Positions 27,322 to 36,016 of a stretch of 56,423 bases of DNA are shown in pieces (position 1 is the first letter of the stretch; the number at the start of each line of letters is the position of its first letter). Position numbers and translations under genes: made by a program. The notes beneath the pieces are model-generated. The model saw nothing but the letters and a program-made list of their open reading frames with translations. It ran no database searches and was not told where the DNA came from. Source of the stretch: an uncultured Planctomycetaceae bacterium (lineage in GTDB: Bacteria; Planctomycetota; Planctomycetia; Planctomycetales; Planctomycetaceae); NCBI GenBank assembly GCA_903896675.1, contig CAITYU010000282.1, forward strand, positions 1 through 56,423, given 5' to 3'.

Positions 27322-27779
27322 TGGCTACCCCCTTCTATCGCCGCATCCAGAAACAACTGCGGATCACGCATATAACGCACCAGACTGAAGGCCGCATTCG
27401 GTTCCCCGGTCATCTCCGGACGATGTTCCACAACCACAGTCACCTGCAACAACCCACTGGCACCGCCCGCTGTCACATCTGCTGACCAGTACCACGTCCC
27501 CGTTTCATCATCCAGAAACGGATTATCATCCGATGACACCGCTTCAGACACACCCGCTACAATCTCACCCATCACGGATTCACATCGCAACACAGCCTCT
27601 GACTGCAGTCGGGCTGACACCTCGGCCCGCTGACCGACATTCAGAGCGAACATGATGGCGGTCATCGCCCCCATGAAGACCGCCACCGAGATCAATACCT
27701 CCAGCAGCGACAACCCACGCCGCCCCAACTGAGCGCTAATACCGCGAAACTCACTGCTGCCGCGGACAAGCCTCATCAC
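27318..27779 (-). CDS. gspI: Type II secretion minor pseudopilin GspI
   Basis: The 153-residue product carries the prepilin cleavage and methylation site RRGLSLLEVLISVAVF (cut after Gly, Glu5 present). ARLQSEAVLRCESVMGEIVAG follows, and its helix resembles GspI. The rest is a compact beta domain (GTWYWSADVTAG, LLQVTVVVEHRP). It would initiate the pseudopilus tip with GspJ and GspK. Its ATG overlaps the gspH stop, and its own stop overlaps the gspJ ATG, each by four bases. The leader before the cleavage site is long (about 21 residues). Confidence 0.83.
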   Translation of the reverse strand: MMRLVRGSSEFRGISAQLGRRGLSLLEVLISVAVFMGAMTAIMFALNVGQRAEVSARLQSEAVLRCESVMGEIVAGVSEAVSSDDNPFLDDETGTWYWSADVTAGGASGLLQVTVVVEHRPEMTGEPNAAFSLVRYMRDPQLFLDAAIEGGSQ

Positions 27780-28387
27780 TCGTCCTCCAGCTCAAAGACC
27801 TGCGAGACCCGAATCGCGCCTGTCAGACCACGAACCGTGATTTCCGCCGTACGCCCCACCTCGTCCACCACCCGAATCACTCGATCCTCTGCCGTCCCGT
27901 CAAATCGAAACAGAATCGGCTTCGACCACGTCTTCCCCGCCAGCTCTCCCGCATTCGGCAGATCATTGAACGCCAATGGCTCCAGTGATTCCCCACCAGC
28001 GTCCGCATCGTTCGCCGGACGCAGATACAGGTTCTCATCCAGCTCGCCAGCCTCAAGCACCACACGCATGTCGTTCTCATCGCCCGAATAGCTGTTCGCA
28101 AGCGTCGGGTCCGGCTCAGCCGGGATAGCCACAAACGCCGGTCCGTTCAGCTCAAAGCGAAAATGATAGTCCACACCACCATCGATCGCGTAACGCCGAG
28201 CATTCCCCAGAACCTCACGAACCGACTCCGCCGCGTCCTGCACACGACCGGACTGCAGTCGGTCCATCAGCGGCGGCACAGCAATCGCCGACACAGCCAC
28301 CAGTACCGCCAGCGCAAGCAGCAACTCCAGCAGCGAAAAACCCGCTGCTGAAACGCCTGTCTGCCGTCGCTGATGACACCGAATCAT
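27776..28387 (-). CDS. gspH: Type II secretion minor pseudopilin GspH-like
   Basis: The 203-residue protein has the prepilin signal AAGFSLLELLLALAVLVAVS with Glu5. The GspH/FimT-like segment RVQDAAESVREVLGNARRYAIDGGVDYHFRFE then leads into a beta-rich C-terminus. The ATG at 28387 gives a short basic leader; the ORF runs 17 codons further upstream. GspH joins the minor pseudopilins of the secretion apparatus. It is the first gene of the overlapping gspH-I-J-K block, 149 bases after gspG. A type IV pilus FimT role cannot be excluded by sequence alone. Confidence 0.8.
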   Translation of the reverse strand: MIRCHQRRQTGVSAAGFSLLELLLALAVLVAVSAIAVPPLMDRLQSGRVQDAAESVREVLGNARRYAIDGGVDYHFRFELNGPAFVAIPAEPDPTLANSYSGDENDMRVVLEAGELDENLYLRPANDADAGGESLEPLAFNDLPNAGELAGKTWSKPILFRFDGTAEDRVIRVVDEVGRTAEITVRGLTGAIRVSQVFELEDE

Positions 28388-28536
28388 GACTCGCTCTGCC
28401 ACACAGAATTCAACCTTCAAACCACACCGAATCAGCACTCACGGGTGCTGCAGACTGCCTGGATCGGCCATTTCAGCCGACACACCAGACAACCCCAGCA
28501 CCCGCAGCATTGACAACCGCCACGCAACGCACCACG

Positions 28537-29037
28537 TCATTCAGTGGCTGCCAGCGTCTTCCAACTGGGGATATCGTCGCCTTCTCCGCCCTCATCCTGA
28601 CCATTCGAACCCATGGACCAGATGGCCGGCTTCAGAGCATTCTGCTTCTTGCTGTGTCCGTCTCCGTTCCACTCATACTGCAAAGGACGCCCCCACGCAT
28701 CCAGCGGCGGCTCTTCGATGTACGGACGCAGCTTGCGTCCCTTGTACGCCTGAGGATTCATCATCTGCTGCCACGCCTCCTGACCACTGGCCTTCAGATA
28801 CGAACCATCATGGTCAGCCGCCCACGTACCAACAGGATTCTTCTCGATGCTCTTGATCGTCGCCAGAGTCACATCCTCGTTGGCCTTCTGCTGACTGCCA
28901 ATCAGGTTGGGTACCACCATGGCAGCGATCACCACGATGATCGCCAGCACGATCAGCAGTTCCAGCAGAGTAAAACCGGCACGACGAGACCGTCGGTTCA
29001 GACCACAATCCCGCTTTTCACAATTCAGTCTTCTCAT
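28537..29037 (-). CDS. gspG: Type II secretion major pseudopilin GspG
   Basis: The 166-residue protein has the strong type III prepilin signal RRAGFTLLELLIVLAIIVVIAAMVVPNLIG, cut after Gly, with Glu5. The GspG fold follows: ATIKSIEKN, then PLDAWGRPLQYEWNGDG and IWSMGSNGQDEGGEGDD, the calcium-binding loop region of major pseudopilins. It would polymerise into the pseudopilus that works as a piston. The ATG at 29037 is preferred over that at 29061. The C-terminal extension after the calcium loop is short. It follows gspF by 99 bases in transcription order. Confidence 0.92.
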   Translation of the reverse strand: MRRLNCEKRDCGLNRRSRRAGFTLLELLIVLAIIVVIAAMVVPNLIGSQQKANEDVTLATIKSIEKNPVGTWAADHDGSYLKASGQEAWQQMMNPQAYKGRKLRPYIEEPPLDAWGRPLQYEWNGDGHSKKQNALKPAIWSMGSNGQDEGGEGDDIPSWKTLAATE

Positions 29038-29136
29038 GATTGCACACTTCCACCGTTTCAACAGACACAGAAACCAGACTTCAGCAACACAGAACTATTC
29101 GCAACAGACAGCATTTTCCTGGACGACTTTTTCACT

Positions 29137-30345
29137 TCACCTGTTGGATGACATGTTCAGTACCGGCAGCAGCAGAGCCGCGATCACAAAGGTTACCACA
29201 GTTGCCATCACCAGCAGCAGCATCGGTTCCAGCAGACGCACCACCATGTCAATCCGACGGCTGGTCCGCTTCTCCATGTTATCCGCCACGTTGATCAGCA
29301 CATTCTCCAGATTATTCGCTTCCTCGCCAACAGCAATCATCTCGATCAAATCACGGGAAAACTGGCCACTGGCCCGCAAAGGCACCGCCAGCGACTGTCC
29401 ACTGCTGACGTTGTCCGCAGCATTTCCAATCGCCTCAGCCAGAATCACATTGCCACTGGCATCCTTGGCAATTCTCAGCGACTGCAGAATCGGAACCCCG
29501 TTCTTCAACAGCGTCCCCAGCATACGACAGAATCGCGCCACCGCCAGACTCTGCAGAATCCCCCCCAGACCGGGCAGCCGCAGCTTCAGTCGGTCCAGAT
29601 TGCGCGAACCCTCAGGAGTCCGTATGTAGTAAACGATGCCGAACACCACACCACCCAGCCCCGCCAGCAACAACAAACCCCGCTGCTGGATCAGATCACT
29701 GATCGAAAGCAGCGTCGTCGTCGCCCATGGCAATGTCCCCTGATCCTGCATCCGATCAAACATCGAAGCAAATTCCGGCACGAACCAGATCATCATCACC
29801 GTGACAATCGCCAGCCCCACCGTCATCAAAAACATCGGATACACCATCGCACCAGTCACTCGACCCCGCAACTCCTCCTGATGCTCATTAAACACCGCAA
29901 TCCGGCTCAACACCTCTTCCAGAAATCCCCCCTCCTCACCAGCCTTCACCATGCTGATCGACAGGAAGTTGAAAGTCTTCGGATGCCGCCGCATCGCATC
30001 GTTCAGCCGAGTCCCATCAGCGACCTGCTCGCGAATATCCTGAACCACCGACCGCAGCACAGGGTTCGACGTCTGATCCTCCAGCAGCTGCAGCGATCTC
30101 AGCAACGGCACACCGGATTTCAACAGGTCAGACAGCTGATTGTAAAAAACGGTCAGATACCGAGTCGGTACACGCCTTGAACCCGCAGACGCCTGCTGCT
30201 TCGACTGCTCAGTCAAAGATACACTCATCGGGAACAGACTGCGCGCCGCCAGAATCGACAGGGCGTCCTTTTCACTGGTCGCCGTCAGAACTCCGGATAC
30301 CTGCTTCCCGGAAAGCTCTCTTGCCTGATACCTGAAATCCGGCAT
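29137..30345 (-). CDS. gspF: Type II secretion inner-membrane platform protein GspF
   Basis: The 402-residue protein begins with the MPDFRYQAREL start typical of GspF/PilC. It has the duplicated GspF domain, seen twice as FYNQLSDLLKSGVPLLRSLQLL and FCRMLGTLLKNGVPILQSLRIA, with the MVKAGEEGGFLEEVL and MIAVGEEANNLENVL elements. Three membrane helices are visible (about 168-188, 220-238 and 375-395). It is the cytoplasmic-membrane platform on which GspE acts. Length is normal. It lies 34 bases after gspE. Confidence 0.93.
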   Translation of the reverse strand: MPDFRYQARELSGKQVSGVLTATSEKDALSILAARSLFPMSVSLTEQSKQQASAGSRRVPTRYLTVFYNQLSDLLKSGVPLLRSLQLLEDQTSNPVLRSVVQDIREQVADGTRLNDAMRRHPKTFNFLSISMVKAGEEGGFLEEVLSRIAVFNEHQEELRGRVTGAMVYPMFLMTVGLAIVTVMMIWFVPEFASMFDRMQDQGTLPWATTTLLSISDLIQQRGLLLLAGLGGVVFGIVYYIRTPEGSRNLDRLKLRLPGLGGILQSLAVARFCRMLGTLLKNGVPILQSLRIAKDASGNVILAEAIGNAADNVSSGQSLAVPLRASGQFSRDLIEMIAVGEEANNLENVLINVADNMEKRTSRRIDMVVRLLEPMLLLVMATVVTFVIAALLLPVLNMSSNR

Positions 30346-30379
30346 GCTGCCACTGTCACCCGAAAAATCTGCTCACAAA

Positions 30380-32065
30380 TCAGCCTACGATGTCACCACG
30401 AGTCAACCGGACGACCTCGTCAATGCTGGTCACGCCCGCCGCCACCTGCTCCCAGCCACTGCTCCGCAGCGTCGTCATGCCCGCCTTCAGTGCATAATCG
30501 CGGATCTCCGTGCTGCTTCGCTGCTCCACACACATCCGCTGCACCATCGGATCCGTCCGCAACAGCTCAAACACACCAATTCGACCCGCAAATCCCGTGT
30601 CACGACACTCACGACACCCCTTCGGCTCGTACACAACGTCACACAGATCGCGAGGAAAATCGGCCGGCAGATCAGCTTTCGAAATCGGCACCGGCACCCG
30701 GCAGTGCTGACACAGCCTGCGCACCAGTCGCTGAGCCAGAATCCCCTCCACCGTACTGGCCACCAGATACGGCTCAACACCCATGTCCACCAGTCGAGTA
30801 AACGCGCTGGGCGCGTCGTTGGTGTGCAGAGTACTGAAGACAAGGTGACCCGTCAGAGATGCCTGAATGGCCGCCTGAGCCGTCTCGCCGTCTCGAATTT
30901 CTCCGATCAGCACCACGTCCGGGTCATGACGCAGAATACTTCGCAAACCAGCCGCAAACGTCAGCCCAATCCTGCTGTGTACCTGAATCTGACTGATCCC
31001 GTCCATCTGATACTCAACGGGATCCTCAACCGTGATGATCTTCACCGTCGGATCCTTGATCTCATTCAAGGCACTGTACAGTGTCGTCGACTTACCGCTG
31101 CCAGTCGGACCCGTCACCAGAATGATCCCGTGAGGCAGATCAATCAGCTGACGAAAGATCTTCATCACCGTCGGCGGCATACCCACATTGCGCAGGTCAA
31201 ACGTCATCCGCGCCTTGTCCAGAAGACGCATCACCACGCCTTCCCCATGCAGCATCGGAATGATCGACACGCGAACGTCCACCTCACGCCCCGAAACTCG
31301 CAGCTTGATACGCCCGTCCTGCGGCAGCCGCTTCTCGGCAATGTTCAGATGCGACATGATCTTCAGTCGCGTCACAATCGCATTGTAGAACTGCGCAATT
31401 TCAGGAGGCGTCGGCTGGATCCGCAGCATCCCGTCAAGACGGAAACGCACACGCATGCCACTCTCCTGCGGCTCAATGTGCACGTCGCTGGTCTGCAGCT
31501 TCACCGCCTCCATCAGCAGCTCATTCACCAGCTTGATCACGGATGGCGCCTGAGCCCCTTCGGCCAGCTCGCCAAAGTCCTCGTTGATCTCCTCCAGAAG
31601 CTCAATGCCCTCGTCCGCCTTGCGACGCACCAGCTCATTGATCGTGTCACCACCTACACCCAGCAGCTCGTGGATCCGACTGCCCAGCTCGCCACTGCGA
31701 GTCAGAACAGGGGACAATCGAAAACCACTGACAGTACTGAGTTCGTCCAGACCCTCCAGATTCAAGGGATCCGAAGTGGCCACGACCACATGACCGTTCT
31801 GGCGATACAACGGCAGCAACGAATGGCGGTAAATGGACGACGTCGGAAATTTCGCCAGCAGGTCAGTGTCAACCTGCACGTTCTTCAGGTCCACATACGG
31901 AATTCCAAACTCGCTGGAAAGCGTCTGCAGCAGCCTGTCTTCCGTCACCACTCCCATCCGAATCAGCGCCTGATCAATGCGCGAACCGGCATGGGCCTCA
32001 CGAGCCGCAGTGATCTGCTCGCGAGTCGCCAGACCTTCACTGATAAGCAGCTGTCCAAGTTCCAT
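30380..32065 (-). CDS. gspE: Type II secretion/type IV pilus assembly ATPase GspE
   Basis: The 561-residue hexameric ATPase has an N-terminal MshEN-like domain ([18 protein letters not shown]) and a catalytic core. The core contains Walker [11 protein letters not shown] (about 319-328), the Asp box ITVEDPVEY (about 344-352), Walker [10 protein letters not shown] (about 384-392) and the His box STLHTNDA (about 411-418). The zinc-binding tetracysteine is present (C452/C455 and C484/C487), as in assembly, not retraction, ATPases. It powers pseudopilus growth in the cytoplasm. It follows the secretin-like gene by 42 bases. Confidence 0.95.
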   Translation of the reverse strand: MELGQLLISEGLATREQITAAREAHAGSRIDQALIRMGVVTEDRLLQTLSSEFGIPYVDLKNVQVDTDLLAKFPTSSIYRHSLLPLYRQNGHVVVATSDPLNLEGLDELSTVSGFRLSPVLTRSGELGSRIHELLGVGGDTINELVRRKADEGIELLEEINEDFGELAEGAQAPSVIKLVNELLMEAVKLQTSDVHIEPQESGMRVRFRLDGMLRIQPTPPEIAQFYNAIVTRLKIMSHLNIAEKRLPQDGRIKLRVSGREVDVRVSIIPMLHGEGVVMRLLDKARMTFDLRNVGMPPTVMKIFRQLIDLPHGIILVTGPTGSGKSTTLYSALNEIKDPTVKIITVEDPVEYQMDGISQIQVHSRIGLTFAAGLRSILRHDPDVVLIGEIRDGETAQAAIQASLTGHLVFSTLHTNDAPSAFTRLVDMGVEPYLVASTVEGILAQRLVRRLCQHCRVPVPISKADLPADFPRDLCDVVYEPKGCRECRDTGFAGRIGVFELLRTDPMVQRMCVEQRSSTEIRDYALKAGMTTLRSSGWEQVAAGVTSIDEVVRLTRGDIVG

Positions 32066-32107
32066 AGCAGCTCACACACCCCGTTCCGACCGATGAATCA
32101 AAACCAA

Positions 32108-32270
32108 TCAACGACCACCACCGCCACCACGGCCACCAAAACCACCGCCACCAAAACCCCCGCGGCCGCCAAAACCACCCCCGCCAAATGGACTGCCACC
32201 ACCACCAAATGGGCTGCCACCACCACCAAACGGGCTGAATCCACCACGTCCTCCACCGCCCGTGTCCCCA
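32108..32270 (-). repeat. In-frame Gly-rich tandem repeats at the 3' end of the secretin-like gene
   Basis: The last about 55 codons are mostly Gly, with three SPFGGGG units encoded by near-identical units of about 21 bases and then GFGGRGG units. The repeats stay in frame. They resemble the Gly-rich repeats of the divergent gene at 36017. Confidence 0.75.
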
Positions 32271-35200
32271 CCCCGCTGCCGCATCCGATCCATCATCATC
32301 TGCTGGAAAGGATCCTGCGACTGCTGACCGGGACTGCCCGGAGTATTCGAGCCCGAACCACCTGCGCCACCCTGTGAAGAGGAAGAGGATGATGAGGATG
32401 AGGATGGACGAGTCGAACTGGTGGTGACGCGAGGAAACAGACTGGTCAGAGAACGCTGCACCGTCGCCGCATCCGAATGCTGCAACTGCACTACACGCAC
32501 CGTACGGTTCGCCTGCTGAGCCGTCTGGTCCACCTCATCCACCAGTGACTTCACCTTCTGAAACAAAGCCTCACTGCTGGAAATAATCAACGTACTGTTC
32601 TGCCGGTCAACGGCCACTGTCATCTGCACGCCGGTGGGTTCGCTGCGAGCACCCCGACCACCGCTGTTGCCACCACCAAACATCGCCGCCAGCGGATTGT
32701 TCTGCTGTCCACGCCCCCCAGCCGGTTCCATATAAGGTTTGAAAGCGTCATTCACAATCGTGACCACCTCATCAACATCCGCATGCTGCACCGCCAGCCG
32801 ACGCGGTTGCAACTCACGCAATGATTCAGGCATCTCGTTCGAATCCAGCACCCGCAACAATGACTCCGCCTCATCCACGGCAGCCTGCGGACCCGTGATG
32901 TACAGACAGTTGGCACGAGGATCCGGGATGATTCGCAGCGTCTGCGGATTCGCTCCCAGACCCGATAGCCCCGTCATACTGGACACCGACTGAGTAATCG
33001 GGCTGAACATCGAACTCAGACTGAAGGACGAATCCGCCGCCGTGCTGGTCACACTGCTGCTGGGCATCAACTGCTCAAGCAGTCCCGCCGTCTCAGTCGC
33101 ATCAGATGCCTGCAGGTAAAAGACTGTCCAGCGAGTCCTGAAGGGAATGGACTCCTGCAGGAAATCCATCATCTCTTCCAGACGATCCAGCGCGTCTTCG
33201 TCCTTCGACAACAACAGCAGATCATCCCCGTCAACCACAATCTGAATGTCCGGAACCCCGGCAGTGGATTCGTCCTGTGCCACCTGTCGAGGCGGCAACT
33301 GCGGAGCCGCAGCGGCCTCCTGACGCACCGGATAATAAAATGTCTCCTTGCGAATCCCGCCAGCCCCGGGCCCGCGACCACGATACGTGGTCGTCGGCTG
33401 CCGCTCACCGGTTGTTCCCGGTGCAGGTGCTTCGCCGGCCGGAACCTCAGACGATGGTTCGTCAGACTGCAGAGACCCCGAAGGAGTCTTCAGGTCGCGA
33501 ATCGGCCCACTCTTTGCCGGTACCACAATGCGGATACTCGACTTCTCAGCAGACTGCCACTCCTTCTGCAGATACTCAAAGAACTCTGACGGATCACGGC
33601 CCCGCAGCGAATACCGACGAATCGGACCACCCTCGCCCTTGTTCCGCTGGCCCGTCCCCTCTTCACCCAGGTCTCGCAACACCTGCCGAATCTGCTCCAC
33701 CTGAGCAGCCGTGCCCTTGACGATGATCCGGTTGCCATACAGATCGGTTTCGACCGTAGGAGCCGCATTGCCCTCCGCAATGAACAGATTCCGCAGCGTC
33801 GCTGCAGCCGTCAATGGATCCATCTTCACCAGCGGAATCACCGCCACTGATCCGGATGCTCCCGTGCCTTCAGAAAACGACTTCACCCACTCGGCAACCT
33901 GGTCATGCTGCTTCGTTGTGCCGAATATGTGCACCGTGCCCGCCTGACCATCCTCATTCACCACCACTCCCGGCAACATCGCGTCAATACTCTGAGCAAC
34001 CTGGTCGGCACGCCCCGATACCTTATACACCTTCAGGTACGGACCACGTCGATCCGTTCCGTCCAGCGGGTTGCCCTTCGGGTCCTTGTCGACATCCAGA
34101 GTCCTGATGATCTCCTCAACCAGCTTCTGCTGGTCAGGAGCCGCTGTGACCAGCAGACTGTTGGTGCGCGTATCCGAAAACACCTGCAGGGTATTCGTAC
34201 GAGCCGGGGCCTGAGGCTGCGGAGAACCCCCTCGACGATCGCCACCCGCTCCGGAACTGACATTCGTTACACCCTGACGCATACCAAATTGCGCCAGCAG
34301 CATGAATTCAGCCTCCTCGACCGCTATGTGCTCAAGATAATATGACTTGAACACCAGCTCGTCTTCCATGCGACCCAAAGCCGAATCGACATAGCTCTTG
34401 ATCCGCCGCAGATTCGCACCCGTGTCAGCAATGATCAGTGTGCCCGTCTGAGTAAAAGCGGTCATCGTTCCCAGCGGACCAAGCAACTGCTCGACCTCCT
34501 GAGCCATCACGCCAACATCCAGCTTCTCCAGCGGAATCTCAATGCGAACAATCTCGTTCTCACCGATCGTTCGAGCACCACTCTCGACCTTCAGCAGGTC
34601 GTCCACGGAAATGTCACGGATCAGATTCGGAGGAATCGTCCTGTCCACATTCACACAGACAAGGAAGTTGTCCTTGACGACCAGCGTATAACCCTTCCGC
34701 TGCAAGTACCCGTTGATAATGTCCATCGCCTGCGAAATTGTGTACTCGGCCGAGTCAATGTGTGTGAATGTGCCCGTGGGCAGCTGAGTAATGTCAAGAG
34801 TGTATCCGCCCGCCGCAGCAAAATCCTGCAGCACCTGATCCCACGGCGCATATCGCATGTTGAACGACAGCTTTTCCGCACGCTCGCCCGGAACTGCCGC
34901 AGCACCAAAACTGGACACCACTACCGCCCCCGGCGGAGCCGCCCCCTGAGCCTGCGGATCGTAAGCAGCCGCTCCGCCAGCAGCAGGAACCATCGGAGCA
35001 CCCGGAGCAGCCACGGCACCCGGAACCGCAGCCACCGCCGCCGCCTGAGGCCCAGCCTGCTCCGTCCACTTCGTCTTCTGCTCCGCCGTCAACACGGACT
35101 GATACTTGTCATCCCACTCCTTCGTAAAGGTTGCCCGCTGCTCCTCCGTGGCATTGAAACCCAGCGCGGCCGAGGCCTCGCGACGCTGAGCCGACAAGGC

Positions 35201-35698
35201 TTCCAGCTGCTTCTTCTGCTCGTCCGTCAAACCCAGATCCGCAGCCACTCGAGCATCCGAAAGTGCACGAACACCAGCCTCACGGATATATATGGTTCGC
35301 AGCAGCTTGAGCTGTCGACTGTCCAGCAAAGCCAGTGCCTTGCCCGATACACCTTCCTTCGCAGCGGCCACTGCAGCCTGCATCTCCTCACGAATCTTCG
35401 TGCGAGCCGCCTCGTCCTTCTCCTCCTTCATACGCTGCAGAAAGGGATCGAAAATTTCACGACCCGGATTTCCAGATGCCGCTACCTCGGACAACTGCGT
35501 CTTCTGAGTTTCTGACAAACCCAGCTCCTGCTGGATCTCGTCACGACGAAGCAAATCCGCCTCGGAACCAGCACGAGTCTGCCCCTGAGCAACTGCCGGC
35601 ACACACAAGATCGACGCCAGCAGCAGACCAGTGCAAAACAGAGTCCGCCCGGCAACCACCTGCAATTTGATCACGGGAATCTTCCATCCAGGTCGCAT
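32108..35698 (-). CDS. Secretin-like protein with repeated N domains but no beta-barrel (GspD position)
   Basis: The 1196-residue exported protein leads the secretion operon. After a signal peptide (LLLASILCVPAVAQG) comes a helical region with two LTxxQ/Spy-like motifs (ELGLSETQKTQL and DLGLTDEQKKQL). An N0-like domain follows (about 275-350; LSFNMRYAPWDQVLQDFA), then a chain of KH/secretin-N-like domains (about 382-445, 449-537, 553-612, 616-677, 855-953, 964-1060) with repeated LL.....VxxDxRxNxLxI patterns. After a poly-Ser linker (about 1099-1108) it ends in a Gly-rich tail with SPFGGGG repeats. The secretin C-terminal domain, with its VPxLGDIPxLGxLF-type gate motif, is not seen. I start at the ATG at 35698 because it precedes the signal peptide. 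Confidence 0.75.
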   Translation of the reverse strand: MRPGWKIPVIKLQVVAGRTLFCTGLLLASILCVPAVAQGQTRAGSEADLLRRDEIQQELGLSETQKTQLSEVAASGNPGREIFDPFLQRMKEEKDEAARTKIREEMQAAVAAAKEGVSGKALALLDSRQLKLLRTIYIREAGVRALSDARVAADLGLTDEQKKQLEALSAQRREASAALGFNATEEQRATFTKEWDDKYQSVLTAEQKTKWTEQAGPQAAAVAAVPGAVAAPGAPMVPAAGGAAAYDPQAQGAAPPGAVVVSSFGAAAVPGERAEKLSFNMRYAPWDQVLQDFAAAGGYTLDITQLPTGTFTHIDSAEYTISQAMDIINGYLQRKGYTLVVKDNFLVCVNVDRTIPPNLIRDISVDDLLKVESGARTIGENEIVRIEIPLEKLDVGVMAQEVEQLLGPLGTMTAFTQTGTLIIADTGANLRRIKSYVDSALGRMEDELVFKSYYLEHIAVEEAEFMLLAQFGMRQGVTNVSSGAGGDRRGGSPQPQAPARTNTLQVFSDTRTNSLLVTAAPDQQKLVEEIIRTLDVDKDPKGNPLDGTDRRGPYLKVYKVSGRADQVAQSIDAMLPGVVVNEDGQAGTVHIFGTTKQHDQVAEWVKSFSEGTGASGSVAVIPLVKMDPLTAAATLRNLFIAEGNAAPTVETDLYGNRIIVKGTAAQVEQIRQVLRDLGEEGTGQRNKGEGGPIRRYSLRGRDPSEFFEYLQKEWQSAEKSSIRIVVPAKSGPIRDLKTPSGSLQSDEPSSEVPAGEAPAPGTTGERQPTTTYRGRGPGAGGIRKETFYYPVRQEAAAAPQLPPRQVAQDESTAGVPDIQIVVDGDDLLLLSKDEDALDRLEEMMDFLQESIPFRTRWTVFYLQASDATETAGLLEQLMPSSSVTSTAADSSFSLSSMFSPITQSVSSMTGLSGLGANPQTLRIIPDPRANCLYITGPQAAVDEAESLLRVLDSNEMPESLRELQPRRLAVQHADVDEVVTIVNDAFKPYMEPAGGRGQQNNPLAAMFGGGNSGGRGARSEPTGVQMTVAVDRQNSTLIISSSEALFQKVKSLVDEVDQTAQQANRTVRVVQLQHSDAATVQRSLTSLFPRVTTSSTRPSSSSSSSSSSQGGAGGSGSNTPGSPGQQSQDPFQQMMMDRMRQRGGDTGGGGRGGFSPFGGGGSPFGGGGSPFGGGGFGGRGGFGGGGFGGRGGGGGR

Positions 35699-36016
35699 AA
35701 TCAGATCCGATACAAATGTACACTCACGCAGACTTGGGTACATCCTGTTATTCTTCGCAATCGCCGACCAACAGCATGAATCGAACCAGGGAATACCCCG
35801 CGAGATCCAGCAGCTGGCCGTGAAAGTAAAGGTCCTGACGAGGATTCTGCCTGAATCCCCCAGCTTCCTTCGCTGTCAAACCCACAATTCTCCGGTGGGG
35901 GTCTGCGAAAATTGGAAAGATTCCCGAAACGGACAGGGACAATCAGGGTTTGAAGGCATAATAGATCGATTAGTCTGCAGTCCACCCGACTGAATCCCAA
36001 CTTCCAGAGCACTACC
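35699..36016. other. Shared upstream region of the secretion operon and the Gly-rich EF-hand gene
   Basis: This 318-base divergent intergenic region must hold promoters for both the ten-gene operon (minus) and the EF-hand gene (plus). CATAAT at 35957-35962 is a possible plus-strand -10 box, but no good -35 box goes with it. TGTCAA at 35873-35878 is TTGACA on the minus strand, again without a good -10 partner. Short inverted repeats such as CCCAC/GTGGG near 35880-35900 are weak. I call no definite site. Confidence 0.4.

Noticed and set aside
30344-32377. Long plus-strand ORF (677 codons) opposite gspE and the end of the secretin-like gene
   Set aside because: It is antisense to strongly supported genes. 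Its composition (many Arg, His, Gln, Thr) is typical of shadow frames in GC-rich DNA, and no family motif appears.
20969-35698. Operon considered as a type IV pilus rather than a secretion system
   Set aside because: GspG has the calcium-loop pseudopilin C-terminus, and gspH-I-J-K are present in overlapping order, as in type II secretion. No pilT retraction ATPase or PilA/PilV set is present, though the PilM-N-O style keeps some doubt.
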